Shown here: positions 1-12,824 of the stretch, piece by piece
How the letters are laid out: the number at the start of each line of letters is the position of its first letter
Numbering within the stretch: the stretch's first letter is position 1
The notes under the pieces: model-generated
Databases searched by the model: none
Seen by the model: only the letters and a program-made list of their open reading frames with translations
Told to the model about the DNA's origin: nothing
Assembly: GCF_963678635.1 (NCBI RefSeq)
Contig: NC_087067.1
Location: 49,656,233-49,716,232, forward strand
Reading direction: 5' to 3'
Source: Symsagittifera roscoffensis
Taxonomy: Eukaryota > Xenacoelomorpha > Acoela > Convolutidae
Length of the DNA stretch: 60,000 bases
Made by a program: the position numbers and the translations under genes

Positions 1-2
1 GT

Positions 3-440
3 TTTCAATTCATCAATTCCAAATACACCTCACCATTCTTTCTTAACTTCACATATTGCATAAAAGATACTAACCTTCATGGTATTCTTCGAAATTATGA
101 TCCCATAACCCAAATGTATATCTTCTGCCCCATCACCAAGACACTCAACGCCGAAGAATACCGACCCTTCCTTATCCCACACGAGTTTGTACAACCTATA
201 GAAATCCCCATTTTAGAATTCATCCATAACACTAAATTCAATCACAAATTATATAATCTAATCCAAAACACACCTTATGAATTTGCAGTTGGCACTGAAG
301 AACTAACCACCATTAAAGCACTTCAATTGCTTTGGCCACTGCTTCAAACTAAAAATATCATCCGCATCTTAGCTAAACTACTAACAACTTCCGATCTCAT
401 CCACGACATCTTCCCCCACGGTTTCTTCCCCGACGACTAA
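3..440 (+). CDS. Unidentified open frame, cut by the window edge
   Basis: The frame is open from the first bases of the window to a TAA at 438-440, about 145 codons. The first ATG is at 114, so the N-terminus lies outside or the frame starts there with 108 codons. I do not recognise the protein. It is rich in Leu, Ile, Thr and Asn, has no obvious transmembrane segment and ends in a Phe/Pro/Asp-rich tail. A perfect splice-donor consensus, CAG|GTAAGTA, lies directly after the stop (441-449), so this could be a terminal coding exon with an intron in the 3' UTR. It could equally be a fragment of a mobile element, or chance. Confidence 0.3.
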   Translation, partial: FQFINSKYTSPFFLNFTYCIKDTNLHGILRNYDPITQMYIFCPITKTLNAEEYRPFLIPHEFVQPIEIPILEFIHNTKFNHKLYNLIQNTPYEFAVGTEELTTIKALQLLWPLLQTKNIIRILAKLLTTSDLIHDIFPHGFFPDD

Positions 441-3277
441 CAGGTAAGTATGAGTTATACATATTACTAACTAATTAAAATATTAGAAACTCACCATTCT
501 TTGTCCATGTTTTCTTTAGAACTTTAGCCTTCATCCAACGATCATCTGAAAAATTCACAAAAGACAAATAAAAAGTAGCAAACTTCTTCAAAAACTGTTT
601 AAAACCCTATTAAATTTTTGCACCAACAATTAAATAAATATAATACCAATGCAGTAAATTAATTTATAAATTTTTTCCCAAATGCAGTAAATCTACTAAT
701 GATGAAAATTTGTAGCTTAATTTTCCCCAACAACTAGCAGTAAAATTGAAATTCTATGTAGTAAATTAATAAGAAATCAAATGCAGTACTAACCTTTTGA
801 TATTTCCATTCATTCGCACAAACATTCTATCCACACTCGCACAGCTCGCCCTCGAAGAATTGTTTAAAATAATGAATTTCAGTTTCAAGCTTTCACACTC
901 AACAACTCTAACACACGATAACAAGTTTCAAACTTTCCCTTAACCCGGTTGGAAAGGAATTATATACTAAACAAAACTAACCAATGCAGCTTACTAAACA
1001 CCACAACACATAGCATAACAGCATGACTAAGAAAAGAAAACCAAACGGTACCCAAACCGGATTAACCTAGTTTAAAACTGGATAATTTATTCTTTTGAAG
1101 ACTATTATAAAGTCTAAGAAAGAAATAATAAAACACAAAAAAGTCGAAAGACAAACCCATACCACAAACAATTTGATTTTTGAAAAAAGGACACAACCAA
1201 CAAAACATAAGAGAAACCACAACAAACCCAACATAAAACGTTGTCACATAACAGGACCTCTCACAAAAACCGCATGCAATCATACTCCCACTCCTGGCCT
1301 AACCCACCAGAAGAGGACGCCCTGAGCATGCTCTATAGCCGGCCTAACCCACCGTGCTACATCCACGCTTTGTGACCACACTCCTATTTTTAATAAGAGC
1401 TACTCAAGGGTGAGTAACTCTTCAAAATAACTGAACTAAAACAAAAAGCTTTTGTGAAAACAACTAACTAAAATCATAATTAAAAAATATTAAACTAATA
1501 AAAGTTTTATAAAATGTAAATTATATTATGCAATACATAGATCAGAATACAACACCAAGGACGAACATCCAACGACAAAACGACCCCACTACACTCGAAA
1601 AAGAATGGCCAACCACAATCAATATGCCGCTCACAATCACAACTCAAAGGATTTAGAGTACGACTTGACTTCGCAGAAAAGGACTTCATTGAACTAGACC
1701 AATGACCACCTCGATGTTCAAGTATACGTACAGATCCGAGTAACCAAGCATCCCTTCCACGCACAATCTCCACGCCATTCCCAGACAAGATCAAACACAA
1801 AGAAGTTCTCATCAATGAAACAGAAAAACCTGACATAGCCAACTATTCTGAAATCAGATTTGAGTTTGTTGCGAAAACCCAGTCGTTGTCATAAGATGAC
1901 ACAACGATCAAACCTGGAACTTCTCCAACAAGAGAACCCAGAAGAAATATGATGTTCGCCAAATATCAACGTCCATCATCCATCCTTCGAATTGCAGAAA
2001 AACTATTCTAAAAAACTCTGTAAAACCCGGATGGGTGGAACCTGATCTAAACTATATTTTATGATTGGATAAATTAGATATTTTACCACTGTAAAGTATT
2101 TAATATTAACCAATCATGATCCATCTAACTAACAACCCACTTATTTGTAAGTGCTGAAATTACTTGTAATTTCAGCACCAGAGAGATTTGAATTTAACTT
2201 AGAAATTAGTTGACTCTCCAAGAAGACTTCAGCAACCGCAATAAACCAGTATACCCTAGATCTATTGAGCCTAGCAGAGACTAGTTAAACAACCTGAGAC
2301 TAGATAAGTATAAGAGTAAGATTAGGATCGGTATTAGACTAAGAAGTTGCACGAATCTATCCGGCCGAAAATAAGATAGCGTGACGAGCAGACGGTGTAC
2401 CCTATCCGAAATTACTCTATGAGTTATACCCATCGGTCATAACTCACAAAGATAGCTTAAACCTGCTATTCAATAATGCGTATTAATGTATGGGTGGTCT
2501 TCCAAACCAAACCTGGACAAAAAAGATTTCAACACATTAACTAGAGTCTCAACCTTCAAGATAAAGTTTGAATCAGTATATATGTTGCTAGAAAATTGAT
2601 CATCTTTAAAAACTCTTAAATATTTCATGTAAAACTTTCCACGATGAGTGTGACTCCGTGACTCTAAGCTAAATCATCACATGCAATGTACTCTTCAAAT
2701 TACATCATATTCTTCAAAGAAAAAAAGTTTAGTGATCAAAATTGCATAAGCTTTCAATTGTTTGTAGATCTCAAAAATTCTACAATCTTCTCACAATTCT
2801 TTTATCAATTTTTGGAAATGATTTGCAAAATGAGACGGAATGAAATTAACAACTTTCTTCATAAATTTTTAGCGACAAAAATTAAAGGAAAAAATGAGTT
2901 AAGACATTATTATTCGTATCTTTTTTCATAGTATCGGTTTCTCCCAATGTTTACATTCTCATCAAGTATTCTCGAAACTCTAACTAACAACTTTTTTCAT
3001 TTTTTATAATTTAAAACATAGTGAATCGTAATAAAAAAAAATGGTGGTATTACAGCATCATCCCAATTAAAGCTTTGTTTTTTTTTTGAGCTCAGAGACT
3101 TCTGCAAACAGGCATAACTTGAAAACTGAAAACCTGCAAAAAAGGTCTAATGACGATCTCCCAATCTGGGTTCTTTTAAGTGATCATTTAGATAATTTAC
3201 ATCAATCAATGTGAACCTATTCTGGAAAAAATTTATTATGATTCTTTTTAAGTTCGGGCAATTTCTTTGAACGCTAG
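441..3277. other. AT-rich stretch without a recognisable gene
   Basis: No supportable gene. The word ATGCAGTA with AT-rich flanks recurs about three times between 648 and 790. A perfect hairpin lies at 2151-2178. Open frames here (for example on the minus strand at 1507-1842) have no recognisable domains. Confidence 0.5.
2151..2178. repeat. Perfect short hairpin
   Basis: Arms of 13 bp (GTGCTGAAATTAC and its exact complement) flank a 2-bp loop. No T-run or neighbouring gene gives it a role, so it may be part of a decayed fold-back repeat. Confidence 0.6.
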
Positions 3278-3528
3278 TTGATGATTATTTCGAAACCTTT
3301 TATCCCGCTCTCGTTCTGGTATGCATGATCTTAGGAGGAGCTGTTGTGTGTTCCATATTCGCCCTAGCTCTGGTTGCGATTATGAGGAACCGGATGCGGA
3401 GCCAGCGAAACATCGAGGGTTGTGTGTGCGAGGGTTACTTAAGCTCTTCAAGCTTGTTAGGCTCATTCTGTGTTTCATGCACATTGTGCCAGCTGTATGA
3501 ATATCTGGAAAAAAGAACGACAGGATGA
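3278..3528 (+). CDS. Possible exon with one transmembrane segment
   Basis: A pyrimidine-rich tract followed by CTAG at 3274-3277 could be an acceptor. The frame after it encodes an acidic and aromatic start, then a strongly hydrophobic stretch (MILGGAVVCSIFALALVAIM, from 3325) followed at once by an Arg-rich stop-transfer motif (RNRMR). That is the look of a type I membrane-protein exon: end of ectodomain, membrane span, cytoplasmic tail. The exon end is unclear because no strong donor follows before the in-frame stop at 3526-3528. The family is not identified, and no neighbouring exon could be assigned. Confidence 0.28.
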
Positions 3529-3638
3529 ATTCAGTGACAGAGTCACCTTTGTCAAAGCAACAGACATTGTAGAACCGCGGATTGTTAAAAATATAAACAT
3601 GACAATTTGGATCATCCATACAAACAACCCCACCCCCA

Positions 3639-3666
3639 CCTCTCTCTCTCTCTCACACACACACCC
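3639..3666. repeat. CT/CA microsatellite
   Basis: A run of CT dinucleotides passes directly into a run of CA dinucleotides. Confidence 0.9.
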
Positions 3667-3679
3667 ATTAACTGGCTAA

Positions 3680-4394
3680 CTTATTTAGGTGAATTTTCCT
3701 CCATGCATTGACGTTAAAAAATAATTCTGTTTAGAACGTTTTTTTCCCAATTGGTGTAGTTTTTTCTGCTTGGTCTGATGAAAGGATCTGATGTCGAAAT
3801 ATAATTTAGGCATATTAGACAGTCATAGTTTTATAGGCAAATTGAGCAAAAATGTTTGTAGAAAAATTACAATAAAAATTTTGAATTTTTTGAAGTTTTT
3901 GGTTCCTAAAATAAAGTTAAAAAACTCCAAAAACTAGTTTTACATGCTTAAAATTAAAGGTCTTAAGTTAGGCATAATTCAGCTTGTAAGCCTACACGCT
4001 CACGCGATATTTTTCGAAATTAGACCAAAATCAAAAATTTCAAACCGGTTTGTCTCGACACTGAAAATTTTTTTTAATGTAGTTCGAATCACGACTGAAA
4101 CGGCTTCAATATGATATATCAATCAACCCTGTCCGATGACTATTTGTGATACCTAATTTTTCGTGGAAAATAAGAAGAAAAAAATTAAAACACATCCGAA
4201 TACAAAGTTCCTCCCCATTTTCAATGGTCGGAACAATTATCTTACCAAAGTTTGAATGAGTAATGCTCTTGCATGTTCAGCGTTCATCATTGAAATTCAA
4301 GAATTTTTCCAACAATAATTTGTAGCGGTGATCCAGTTACGTAGCAACCAGCATACAAGTTGAACGGCATGCTTGTCCAACAGTATACCCTGGG
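3680..4394. other. Intergenic DNA, nothing recognised
   Basis: AT-rich sequence with no supportable coding frame, RNA or repeat boundary. Confidence 0.5.
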
Positions 4395-5110
4395 GTGGGG
4401 TGCTCGACTCATGATTCGACCGAAATGATGAAACGATGTACGTTTTCAACTTTTTCAGTCGAAAGATGTCCGTTTTCGACTTTGTTTGACTATACTGGGC
4501 ATTTTTCGATCTTGTTCGACTTACTTCGACTTTACCGGACATTGTTTGACTTTGAACGAATTTGTTTGACTTCACTGAGAGTTAATCAAACCGTCCTAAT
4601 TTGCCACAAACATTGACCAAACAATCATTTGATTGTTTCTGTCGAATCATGTGTCAAAAATCTCAGCCTGGGCAGCAGTAAAAAATAATACCTGGGTCGA
4701 AGTGTTAGATTGATGTTTCGAACATCTCGACCAAAATTTGGTATGTGCCGAAAGGTGTGTTTTCGACTATAGATTTTGGGTCGACGCAAAATCCATGTGT
4801 TTGACCGAGTTCGGTCAAATTATGTGAAACATATCAACCCGAGCATGGTTCCACCCCGTTCAACCAACGATTCGACCCTGTTCAACCCATGATTCGACCC
4901 CGTTTGACCAATGATTCAACCTTGCTCGACACATGATTCGACCGTGTTCGACTCATGATTCAACCCTGTTCGACTCATGATTCAACCCTTTTCGACTCAT
5001 GATTCGACTCATGATTCGACCCTGTTTGACCCATGATTCAACTTTGTTTGACTATAGCCTTCGTTCGATTGTCTAAGTTTGCGACAAAAATCGGACATCA
5101 TTCGATAGTG
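4395..5110. repeat. Degenerate TTCGAC-rich tandem repeat
   Basis: The words ATTCGACC, TTCGACT and TTTGACC recur dozens of times. From about 4860 to 5060 a unit close to CATGATTCGACCCTGTTCGA repeats about eight times with point changes. The left part (4430-4570) is a looser version, with phrases of TTTTCGACTT type. The frame at 4395-4616 is a by-product of the repeat. Confidence 0.75.
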
Positions 5111-5959
5111 TCGGTCGAAACAAACGAGCTTGATTGACTGAGAAAATGAAGGCGGAGAATTTGAACGAGCACTAAGCTGATTTATGTAGTTGGAACTAGA
5201 GACACAGCTAGTTGTATGCTTCTAGACCGGTATGCTTTCAGAGTTCTATGCAAGTTGAGCCTACCGGTTGATCCAAAAAAAAATTTTTTTCTCAATTTCT
5301 TTGAAATCTAAGATTTGTTTTTGAAGCAAATTGTTGGAAATCCATGATAAAGATTTTTGACCAAGTTTCTGTTATTAATTGGGAAAATTTATGTTGAGCA
5401 AGAGGCTAGACTTTTACCATATCAAACTTTTTAGCAGACTAACCATTTTTAACGACCACACAGAATAAGCCAATCAAAGCGCTTACTTCAAGGCAGTATT
5501 TGCTAGTAGTGAACAGTTGCTCCAGCGCTGCGTTTCATTCGGCATGGGATGTGAGGGCGCGTGCATCACGGTTTTCACCAAGCAGTCAAAAAAACTGCGG
5601 TTTATTTTCAATACATGGATGCTATGTATTGCCGAGAGAGCAGAATTCTGCGTCACAACGCAGAAACTTTAGCAAAAATTATTATTTTTGCCGAAATCAG
5701 TTTGTTTTTATGTCTTTTCATTGACGAAAAGTTGGGATCCTGTTTAATTATTAATTGTCTTTGGGTATCTAAGTAATTCGAGCATCAAAAATTTCATTCA
5801 AAATCAATTTTAATTTTCAAAATTAAACTTGGGCTAATTATCAAGGACGTAAAAACATATTTCTAAGAGTAGATTTTTGCTGAAAAAAAAATTAAAAACT
5901 ATTTTTTTCTCAGGAAAAATACATCGAATAAGAACTGAAACAAAAACTTTTGGCAGCAC
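5111..5959. other. Intergenic DNA, nothing recognised
   Basis: AT-rich sequence. Two overlapping short frames at 5500-5776 have no recognisable domain. Confidence 0.45.
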
Positions 5960-6393
5960 AATTAAACGCAAAGCGAAGCTGAGCTTTGCGCCACTTGCGA
6001 TATAAGAGCCAACGAGATGGAAATAAAAACAAATAACGCCAAAAAAAAAAAATTGATACGCTTTTCTTAAATGAAACTCAGTTTGAAGAAAACTGGTCGC
6101 AAAACTTTGCCTGCTTTAAATTTCCGTTATTAAAAAATTTCCCAAAGGGAAAATGAGCGAGAATGAAAACAAAGAATTCCTGACATGGGATCTTTAAACA
6201 GCAGAAAATGTTGAAAAACTTATGAATTTTACAAAAAAGCAATATACAATAACTTCAATAAAAACGTTAACAAACGAAAAGTCAATTGAGATGGCAAATT
6301 GCTAGGAACTAAGTTCAAACAAACTAAGACACAAATAGTTCACAAGAAAAATGCAGCCAGAAAAATGTCGTCGACTTCAATTTTTTTCCTCAC

Positions 6394-6830
6394 TAGCAAA
6401 ATTTTTTCTTGGTATCACAATCTAAACTTTAAATGATACTAATCTACTCGAAATTGATTTAGAAAAGAAAAAAATAAGCACAGGGGAAGCTGTGCCTCCT
6501 AAACACTTGCAAGAACACGACCAAAAAGCAGCTCTATCAAGTGAAATAAGAAAAAGAAGAAATAAGCCTCGAAGCAGCAAAAACTCGGCTACGCCTAGGA
6601 TACGAATCTGCGGTCACGAATAAAGCGGATACATATGCTAATAAATTGCCAATACGATTCAGCAAAAGTGGCACCAAATACAAATAGAGTCAATTTGGAA
6701 TATAACAAACTGAAGGCATCCACACTAACTTTTCATGTAACAAATTGCAAAGCAGAAAGCCACATTATGTATAAACTATGCATTTCAAAAAATGCGTTAT
6801 ATTGAGTTAGAAAATTTCTGAAGTCGAGTT
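6394..6830 (-). repeat. SINE-bearing unit, first tandem copy
   Basis: It is nearly identical to the unit at 6898-7390 over its first 200 bp. The minus strand carries a B-box-like GATTCGTATCC word that has decayed from GGTTCGAATCC. The A-box part is missing, so the tRNA head is incomplete. Confidence 0.6.
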
Positions 6831-6897
6831 TTCATGATTGTTTTGTTTGAAACATCACTTTTTTTCGGTTCATTTGATGAGTTCAACTGTGTTAACT

Positions 6898-7390
6898 TAG
6901 CAAAATTTTTTCTTGGTATCACAATCAAAACTTTAAATGATACTAATCTACTCGAAATTGATTTAGAAAAGAAAAAAATAAGCACAGGGGAAGCTGTGCC
7001 TCCTAAACACTTGCAAGAACACGACCAAAAAGCAGCTCTATCAAAGGCAAAAAAAAGTAGAAATAAGCTTCGAATTATCAAAAACTCGGCTAGGTGTGGG
7101 ATTCGAATCTCCGAGCTACGGCAATCATGAGAACCGACAAACAACCGACAAACACAGGTCACGAATAAAGCAGCTACATAAGCTAATAAATTACCAATAC
7201 AATTCGGCAAAAAAGGCACCAAATACAAATAGACTCAATTTAGCAAGTAATAAATCGGAACATTACAAACTGAAGGCATCCAAACCAATTTTGCTTGTAA
7301 CAAATCGCAGAGCATGAAACCACATTATATATAAATATGCATTTCAGAATATTGCGAGATATATTGAGTTAGAAGGTTAGTGTAATCGAG
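6898..7390 (-). repeat. SINE-bearing unit, second tandem copy
   Basis: A repeat of the preceding unit, offset by about 500 bp. The minus strand shows GAGATTCGAATCC, a good Pol III B-box. The translated frames here are SINE sequence and not genes. Confidence 0.65.
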
Positions 7391-10300
7391 TTTTCATTAT
7401 TGTTATGTAATGTCAAACAAATCGTTTTTTTTTTCGGTTTATTTGATAAATTAAAATGCATCCATCAACTATGTTAATTTATTACTATTCGAATGTCAAA
7501 GCACATGTAATGAAAAAGCAGTAAAAGTGCACAAAATTGGCAACAATGATTGCGACTTAAGCTGGAAAAAAAGAAGGTGCGTACTACCACACCAGCTCCG
7601 CAAGTGTAAACACAGAATTAAAGAAAAGAAAATTTGACATCTAAGAATGATCATTTTCAAGCACTAGAAGCAAAATAATTATTTTTTTTCAAACATATCT
7701 GGTCTGATAGCAATCAACGCTTGCTAAATTCGAGTCAATTGTTTAAAAGATTTGTCCTTCTTAAATTATTTAGACTAGAAAGCGCTCGAACTAATCAGAA
7801 AAATTCAGGGACAAAAATTATACTAAAAAAAAATTTGTTCAAACTCATGACTTCAATTTTCTACCAAGAAGAATATGATTCAAGCGAGAGGCCCCTCAAG
7901 ATGCATCCAGAAAAGTTTTGAACAAAACATGGAAAACAATTTGAAAGACAGAGGCAATGCAGAGCTTCACACCACTTGCCATGTAAGCTGAACATAGCTG
8001 TGCCAGCTAGCAGACAGGAAAATAAAACCACCAAGTCCAAAACAATTGATAGAAAAAATCCAAAAGCCACAACTTAAAAATTCAAAATGTCTTGAATTAT
8101 GTTCTCTGCGCGGAAAACACGTCCAGAACTACAATTGACGGCAATTAATGAAAATTCTAAAAATATTTAACAAGCGACAACTGAGCCGACAAAACTTGAA
8201 TAATTTACCGTAAAACCGAAAAATAACTGTTGTCATAAATATTTTGAACTACAAAATTTTTGAAGGAATCAAGAGTAAAAAAAACTTGAAAATGTTGTCT
8301 GGCATGATGTGATTTTTACTTACAACACGTACAGACTACACATTCGACGGCGTTCAAGGGAAAATCAAAAACACTCAAAAAAATTGTTGTCATGATGAAA
8401 AAAAACTTGAACTATCAATTTTATTCCGAGATTTTTAGCATTTTGTGCGCTTCGCAGGAAAACATACCAAATATGGTTCCCTTGAATGACCCAAAATTAG
8501 GTTAACAAGCTGATTAAATAAAAGCCGAAATCATTTCGTCTGCAAAATTCTTAAGGCAAAAAAATCAAAAAAGAAAATCAAAAAAGAAGGAAAAATACAA
8601 AGTCAAAGCTAGTAGAATTTCAAAATGCAGGAATAAATGAAAACATAAACAACAACTACAATTAAACCTGCCTACAGCAAGGAAAAATTAAACGATGTCT
8701 CAACTAATCCGACAAACATAAGCAGACAAACAATAAGCCAACAATTTTTTTTTTGAAACTGAATTTTTCGCGTTTGAAAATAAAACTGGTCCGTGTCAGA
8801 TTCGAACCCAGGAATTTTTCCGTCCCATGTCATGCGTATTTGTTGTCTCCTGACTTGGTGTGCCGGAGACACTTGAAATCTTGATTTCATTGTGAACAAG
8901 ATACCAAGTGATTCTGTTAAACAAGTTTCAACCCAAAAAAGTCTTTAATCCGATTTGATAACGCTTGCTTAACTTAATCCGATTTGATAACGCTTGCTTA
9001 ACTTAAAGTTTCTCCGCTAAATCATTTGAAATTCCTAAAATTTTACGCGGAGGCGAAGCTGCACAAGGAGCAAACGCCCAAGTAGTTCTAGAACGGCCAA
9101 CAGTGGCTCCAAAAAAAAAAAGCAAAAAAAGGAAAACACAACTCGACCTAAATGTGTGTATTCACGATGTTCATTGACAATTTTAAAAAAAGTATATAGT
9201 ATTACAAGCATGATTATTTGAACCAATTAGCTTATATCAACTCAAAGTTGAACAAAATTGCTAGTAACAAGGGAAATTTTGGAATGCTCCGACAGGCCTA
9301 ATAAATTCCAAGGAATAAGTCATTTGTTTAATAAATTATTTTAAAAACGATAAAACTTTAGGTGTTCCAGTTTGAGTCGTGTATAGAATTAATAAAAGCA
9401 ATTAGCTGCCTCAATTCAAATTGGAACGATTTTGTAGTGAGATAATACGCCACGCTTAAAAATTTTTAATTGAGCAATTTAGACAAAATCGTGGCAGGTT
9501 ACTATAGTGGAGTGCACACACGGCTGGGCTCATGCAAAAAAAGCAATCGATCCCCGAGGGAACAGAGTTTAGTCAATTTGATCTGAATAAAAACCACTCA
9601 AATTACAAAATGATCTAAACAGCACCAAGCAACGCACTAATAGTTGTAATTTAATCAACTTTTGAGCCAGATTTTACGGATTTTATTTGTTTGGCTCGGG
9701 AAAACAATACCTTTCGAATGACAAAAAAATTCCTTCAAAACGTTCAGTTATAAAGTCAAAATTTGTCTGGAGAAAAGAAACCACCCTAAGCACAAATACT
9801 CCGATTATCTATTATAAGGTATAATTAACTTGATATGCTTAGTTTGACAGACGCAGACTCCATCGTCTTCGAGAGATAGAGAGAGAGGAGAACTGCTAAA
9901 ATTACCATGGACAACAATGCCATCGACAAATTCAAAAAAAACCAATTCAATATAAAACTTTGCTGAAAATATCATGATTATGATTTTGTTGAGTTGTTTT
10001 CCATGCTTTTATCATTTTGAACCGAGTTTCACATTTTCAAGTAAGAAGTTTGATCAAACTGAGCCAAGAAATTAGGTCAAAAGTGAACTTTTGAGATAGA
10101 TTTTTTTTTTAGATCTGAAATATCCAAGAAAAACAAAATTTAAAATTCGAATGATTATTGAACTAGAGGCCACAATATCGAATTGATTGCAGCTCATTTG
10201 ATTCAATGAAAAAGAAAACCAACAAAATATGAACTCAATAATTTTTTCATTTAAAAAACTTTAATTGAAAACAAAATAAAGATTGGTATTGAATTTTTCT

Positions 10301-10724
10301 CATCTCATACGAAAAAATGGCTGAAAACAAATCATAAAAAAACTTTCAAAATTTGAAGAGTTACTTTAATAGCAAAAAACTTGAAATTTCACAGATCGAC
10401 GCAGTACTGAGAACAGTGTCACTCATGCTTAACATTGAACCCATTAAATATAACAAAGAAATGAAAACATCTAAATTTTTCAACTCGAACATAATGGTAA
10501 AGAAATTTTTTACACAGGCGAAATTGCACTCCGCATACACAAGCAAAAATATGACCAATAACGCTGCTGGGAAAAACCGAATGAGTAAAACTTTGAGTCT
10601 ACAAAACTTCTCAAGTGACGCACGCCAATTGCGAGTCTACATAATTGCTAAATGACGCAACCCAAATATGAACCAATAGCAGTACCAGTAAATTTGAAAA
10701 TAAATTTACCAACTAACATGCCTC

Positions 10725-10805
10725 AATTTCGGACCCTGCCCGGATTCGAACACTTTTATTTTGTTGCAGTCTCCTTCCCCACCTCTACGCTACAGATTCA
10801 TGATA
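10725..10805 (-). repeat. tRNA-derived SINE head
   Basis: The minus strand shows an A-box-like GTAGCGTAGAGGTGGGGAAG and a clear B-box, GTTCGAATCC. The variable part is too long and unpaired for a working tRNA. Confidence 0.5.
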
Positions 10806-11339
10806 CTTTGAAGCTAGAAATCTATTTGTAACATAATAGTCTGTCTTAATATCCTTAGCATTGGCTGTACTTGACAACTGATTATTGATTAAAATGAACA
10901 CATTTTGTCGCATCAATATTTGCGAATTAGGTTGAAAAAAAAGAGTTTATACTATCACACAAGCTTTGCTGATGAAAATAACCAATAGACGAAAAAATTT
11001 AATAGACCGGTGTTTCACGTAAACTTATCCATCGGTAGATTAAAATTGGAAAAATGAAAACATTAATTCCTTTAACATAAGCAAGCTTTAAACTAATCAA
11101 CACCTTTAGTTAGGATTTTCGATGAAAGCTCTCTCAACATTGTTGATTTTCGTTATTGTTAGTTGAAAAGTGCTCAACCGTGACAATAGAAACTGCATAA
11201 GAAACAAGACATTCGAAAAATTATGAAAACAGTTTCATGTTAAATTCGGTTAAAAAATCTAGGTTGATTTTACTATATACAATGGTTGAAAACCTAGAGA
11301 AACCTAAGTTTATACTGCAAAAAAATTACACTGCAATCC

Positions 11340-11530
11340 CATGACACGACCTTACGGCTTTTAGGGTAAAGTAGTTACATCCCCACCTCTCAATCGAATG
11401 ATCGGAGGTTTGAGGCCCACCATGATCCGTTGCTGAAGGCTGAAGAAACATTACCCAGCCCAGAAAAGTTGCATGTAATTCTTAAGTTGGGGCGCAACAG
11501 CGTCTCTCCGTGAACAGCTGAACAGCTCGT
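11340..11530 (+). repeat. Probable tRNA-derived SINE
   Basis: An A-box-like TAAAGTAGTTACATC is followed about 30 bp later by a degenerate B-box, GGTTTGAGGCC. The downstream body contains GGGGCGCAACAGCGTC, which recurs in similar form near 18585, so this is a dispersed family. Confidence 0.45.
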
Positions 11531-12824
11531 TTGTTGATCTTTTCCCTTGTGGATAAATCAAATTGGAACCTAGAGCAGAAGCTTCATCACCAGGCTTTTT
11601 TACATCTCAAAAACAGAATTGAGTCAATTCAGGAGTTGAAGATTTACCTGCTGTTTTTGATAAATGCTCCCAATCAAAGACAACAAATCGAAAGTTTGAG
11701 AACATATCATCTTACTCAATGTCTTGTGGTCTCATTTACTTATAAACAACAGAAGCTTGCAAGTTCGGCGATCGTTATTGTTATTTAGTTAGAAAAATAG
11801 AAGTTCTAAAACGAAAATCATTACTTTAGAAAAAAACATCCTTTTTAGCTGATGGTTGATATAAAACAGAGATAGGAAAAATAAATTCCAAATTAGACCA
11901 AAAACTAAATTAAAATCTTTCATTTTTATTAACTCCGAAGTAGCAACCACTTGGCATCATTTGATTCAAACAATCAACTCGCAAATTGTCAAAGGATGAA
12001 CAGATAATAATCTGCATAGAAAGAAATGCATGATTGATCGCAAAGCGATGACTGATTATTGAGATATTCTAAGGCACAATTATGATGAACTCAGAATTCA
12101 GTGCAAATGAAACTGCCTCTCTACTGAAATTAACACATAAGGCAAGGGGTTTAATGATTGTACCATCTCTTAACTATCAAACATAAATTGCTAGAAATTA
12201 ATTGCAATCAATCAATTGATCGTTTACTTTCGCAATTTTAAAAATTGATTTTTACATGGCAATTAATTATAGTTTTCAATTCCAATTGCAGTTCCGCTAA
12301 TGTTTCGTCAAAGTTGCAATGAACTAAAAGAAAAACGGAATTTTCAGTCCACTTTTTCTAAGCAGAATTTATCTGCGCCCGCAGACAAATTTTTTACATA
12401 GGACCTATAGAGCTGTCTACAAAAGAACCTTAATGTACGAACCCATTCCTCAAAAAACCCCGGATCCACCCCAGCAACTTTTGATTCTATAGTTTTGTAA
12501 TTACAGTTAAACGTTGAGTTGCAATTAATTTTTGATACTGACCAAATTTATGTTCATGATTCATTTTCGACTTCACTTTTGGGCCATTTAATCTCCAGCA
12601 ATTTTAAGCAATGCAGTTAGTAATCTCCAAGATCCAACGAAGCTCTTTTAGAGCCTCGACACACAAGAGCTGAAATGTTTAGCGTCGGAGATACCATAAT
12701 TTAAATGCTAAATTTGAAATGCTTATTTTAAAGCTACGGATCTAATTAAGGCAGGATTTTACAAATAAATTACATTATTACGATCATAAGAGTAGATTTC
12801 ACAAACTATTAACGCCAAATAGAG

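Larger units (their letters stand above)
5960..7620 (+). mobile_element. Compound dispersed repeat, copy 1
   Basis: This block starts near a fold-back word (AAGCTGAGCTT with CACCACTTGCGAT) and ends near GCAAGTGTAAACACAG. The same landmarks in the same order bound a second copy at about 31717-33860. Inside are two copies of a unit of about 500 bp that begins with CAAAATTTTTTCTTGGTATC and contains a minus-oriented tRNA-derived SINE head. No transposase or RT is visible, so it is probably non-autonomous. Confidence 0.6.
7621..12824. other. Intergenic DNA with scattered SINE fragments
   Basis: No gene is supportable. Pieces of the dispersed repeat recur, for example near 7950-8100 (CACCACTTGC) and at 9045-9075 (GAGGCGAAGCTGC). 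tRNA-like B-boxes lie on the minus strand near 8790 (GGGTTCGAATCTG) and 10740 (GTGTTCGAATCCGGGCAGGG). A plus-strand tRNA-like head lies near 11365-11425. A 36-bp direct duplication containing GATTTGATAACGCTTGCTTA lies at about 8949-9005. Confidence 0.5.

Noticed and set aside
1507-1842. 111-codon minus-strand frame
   Set aside because: No domain, no splice context, composition typical of chance.
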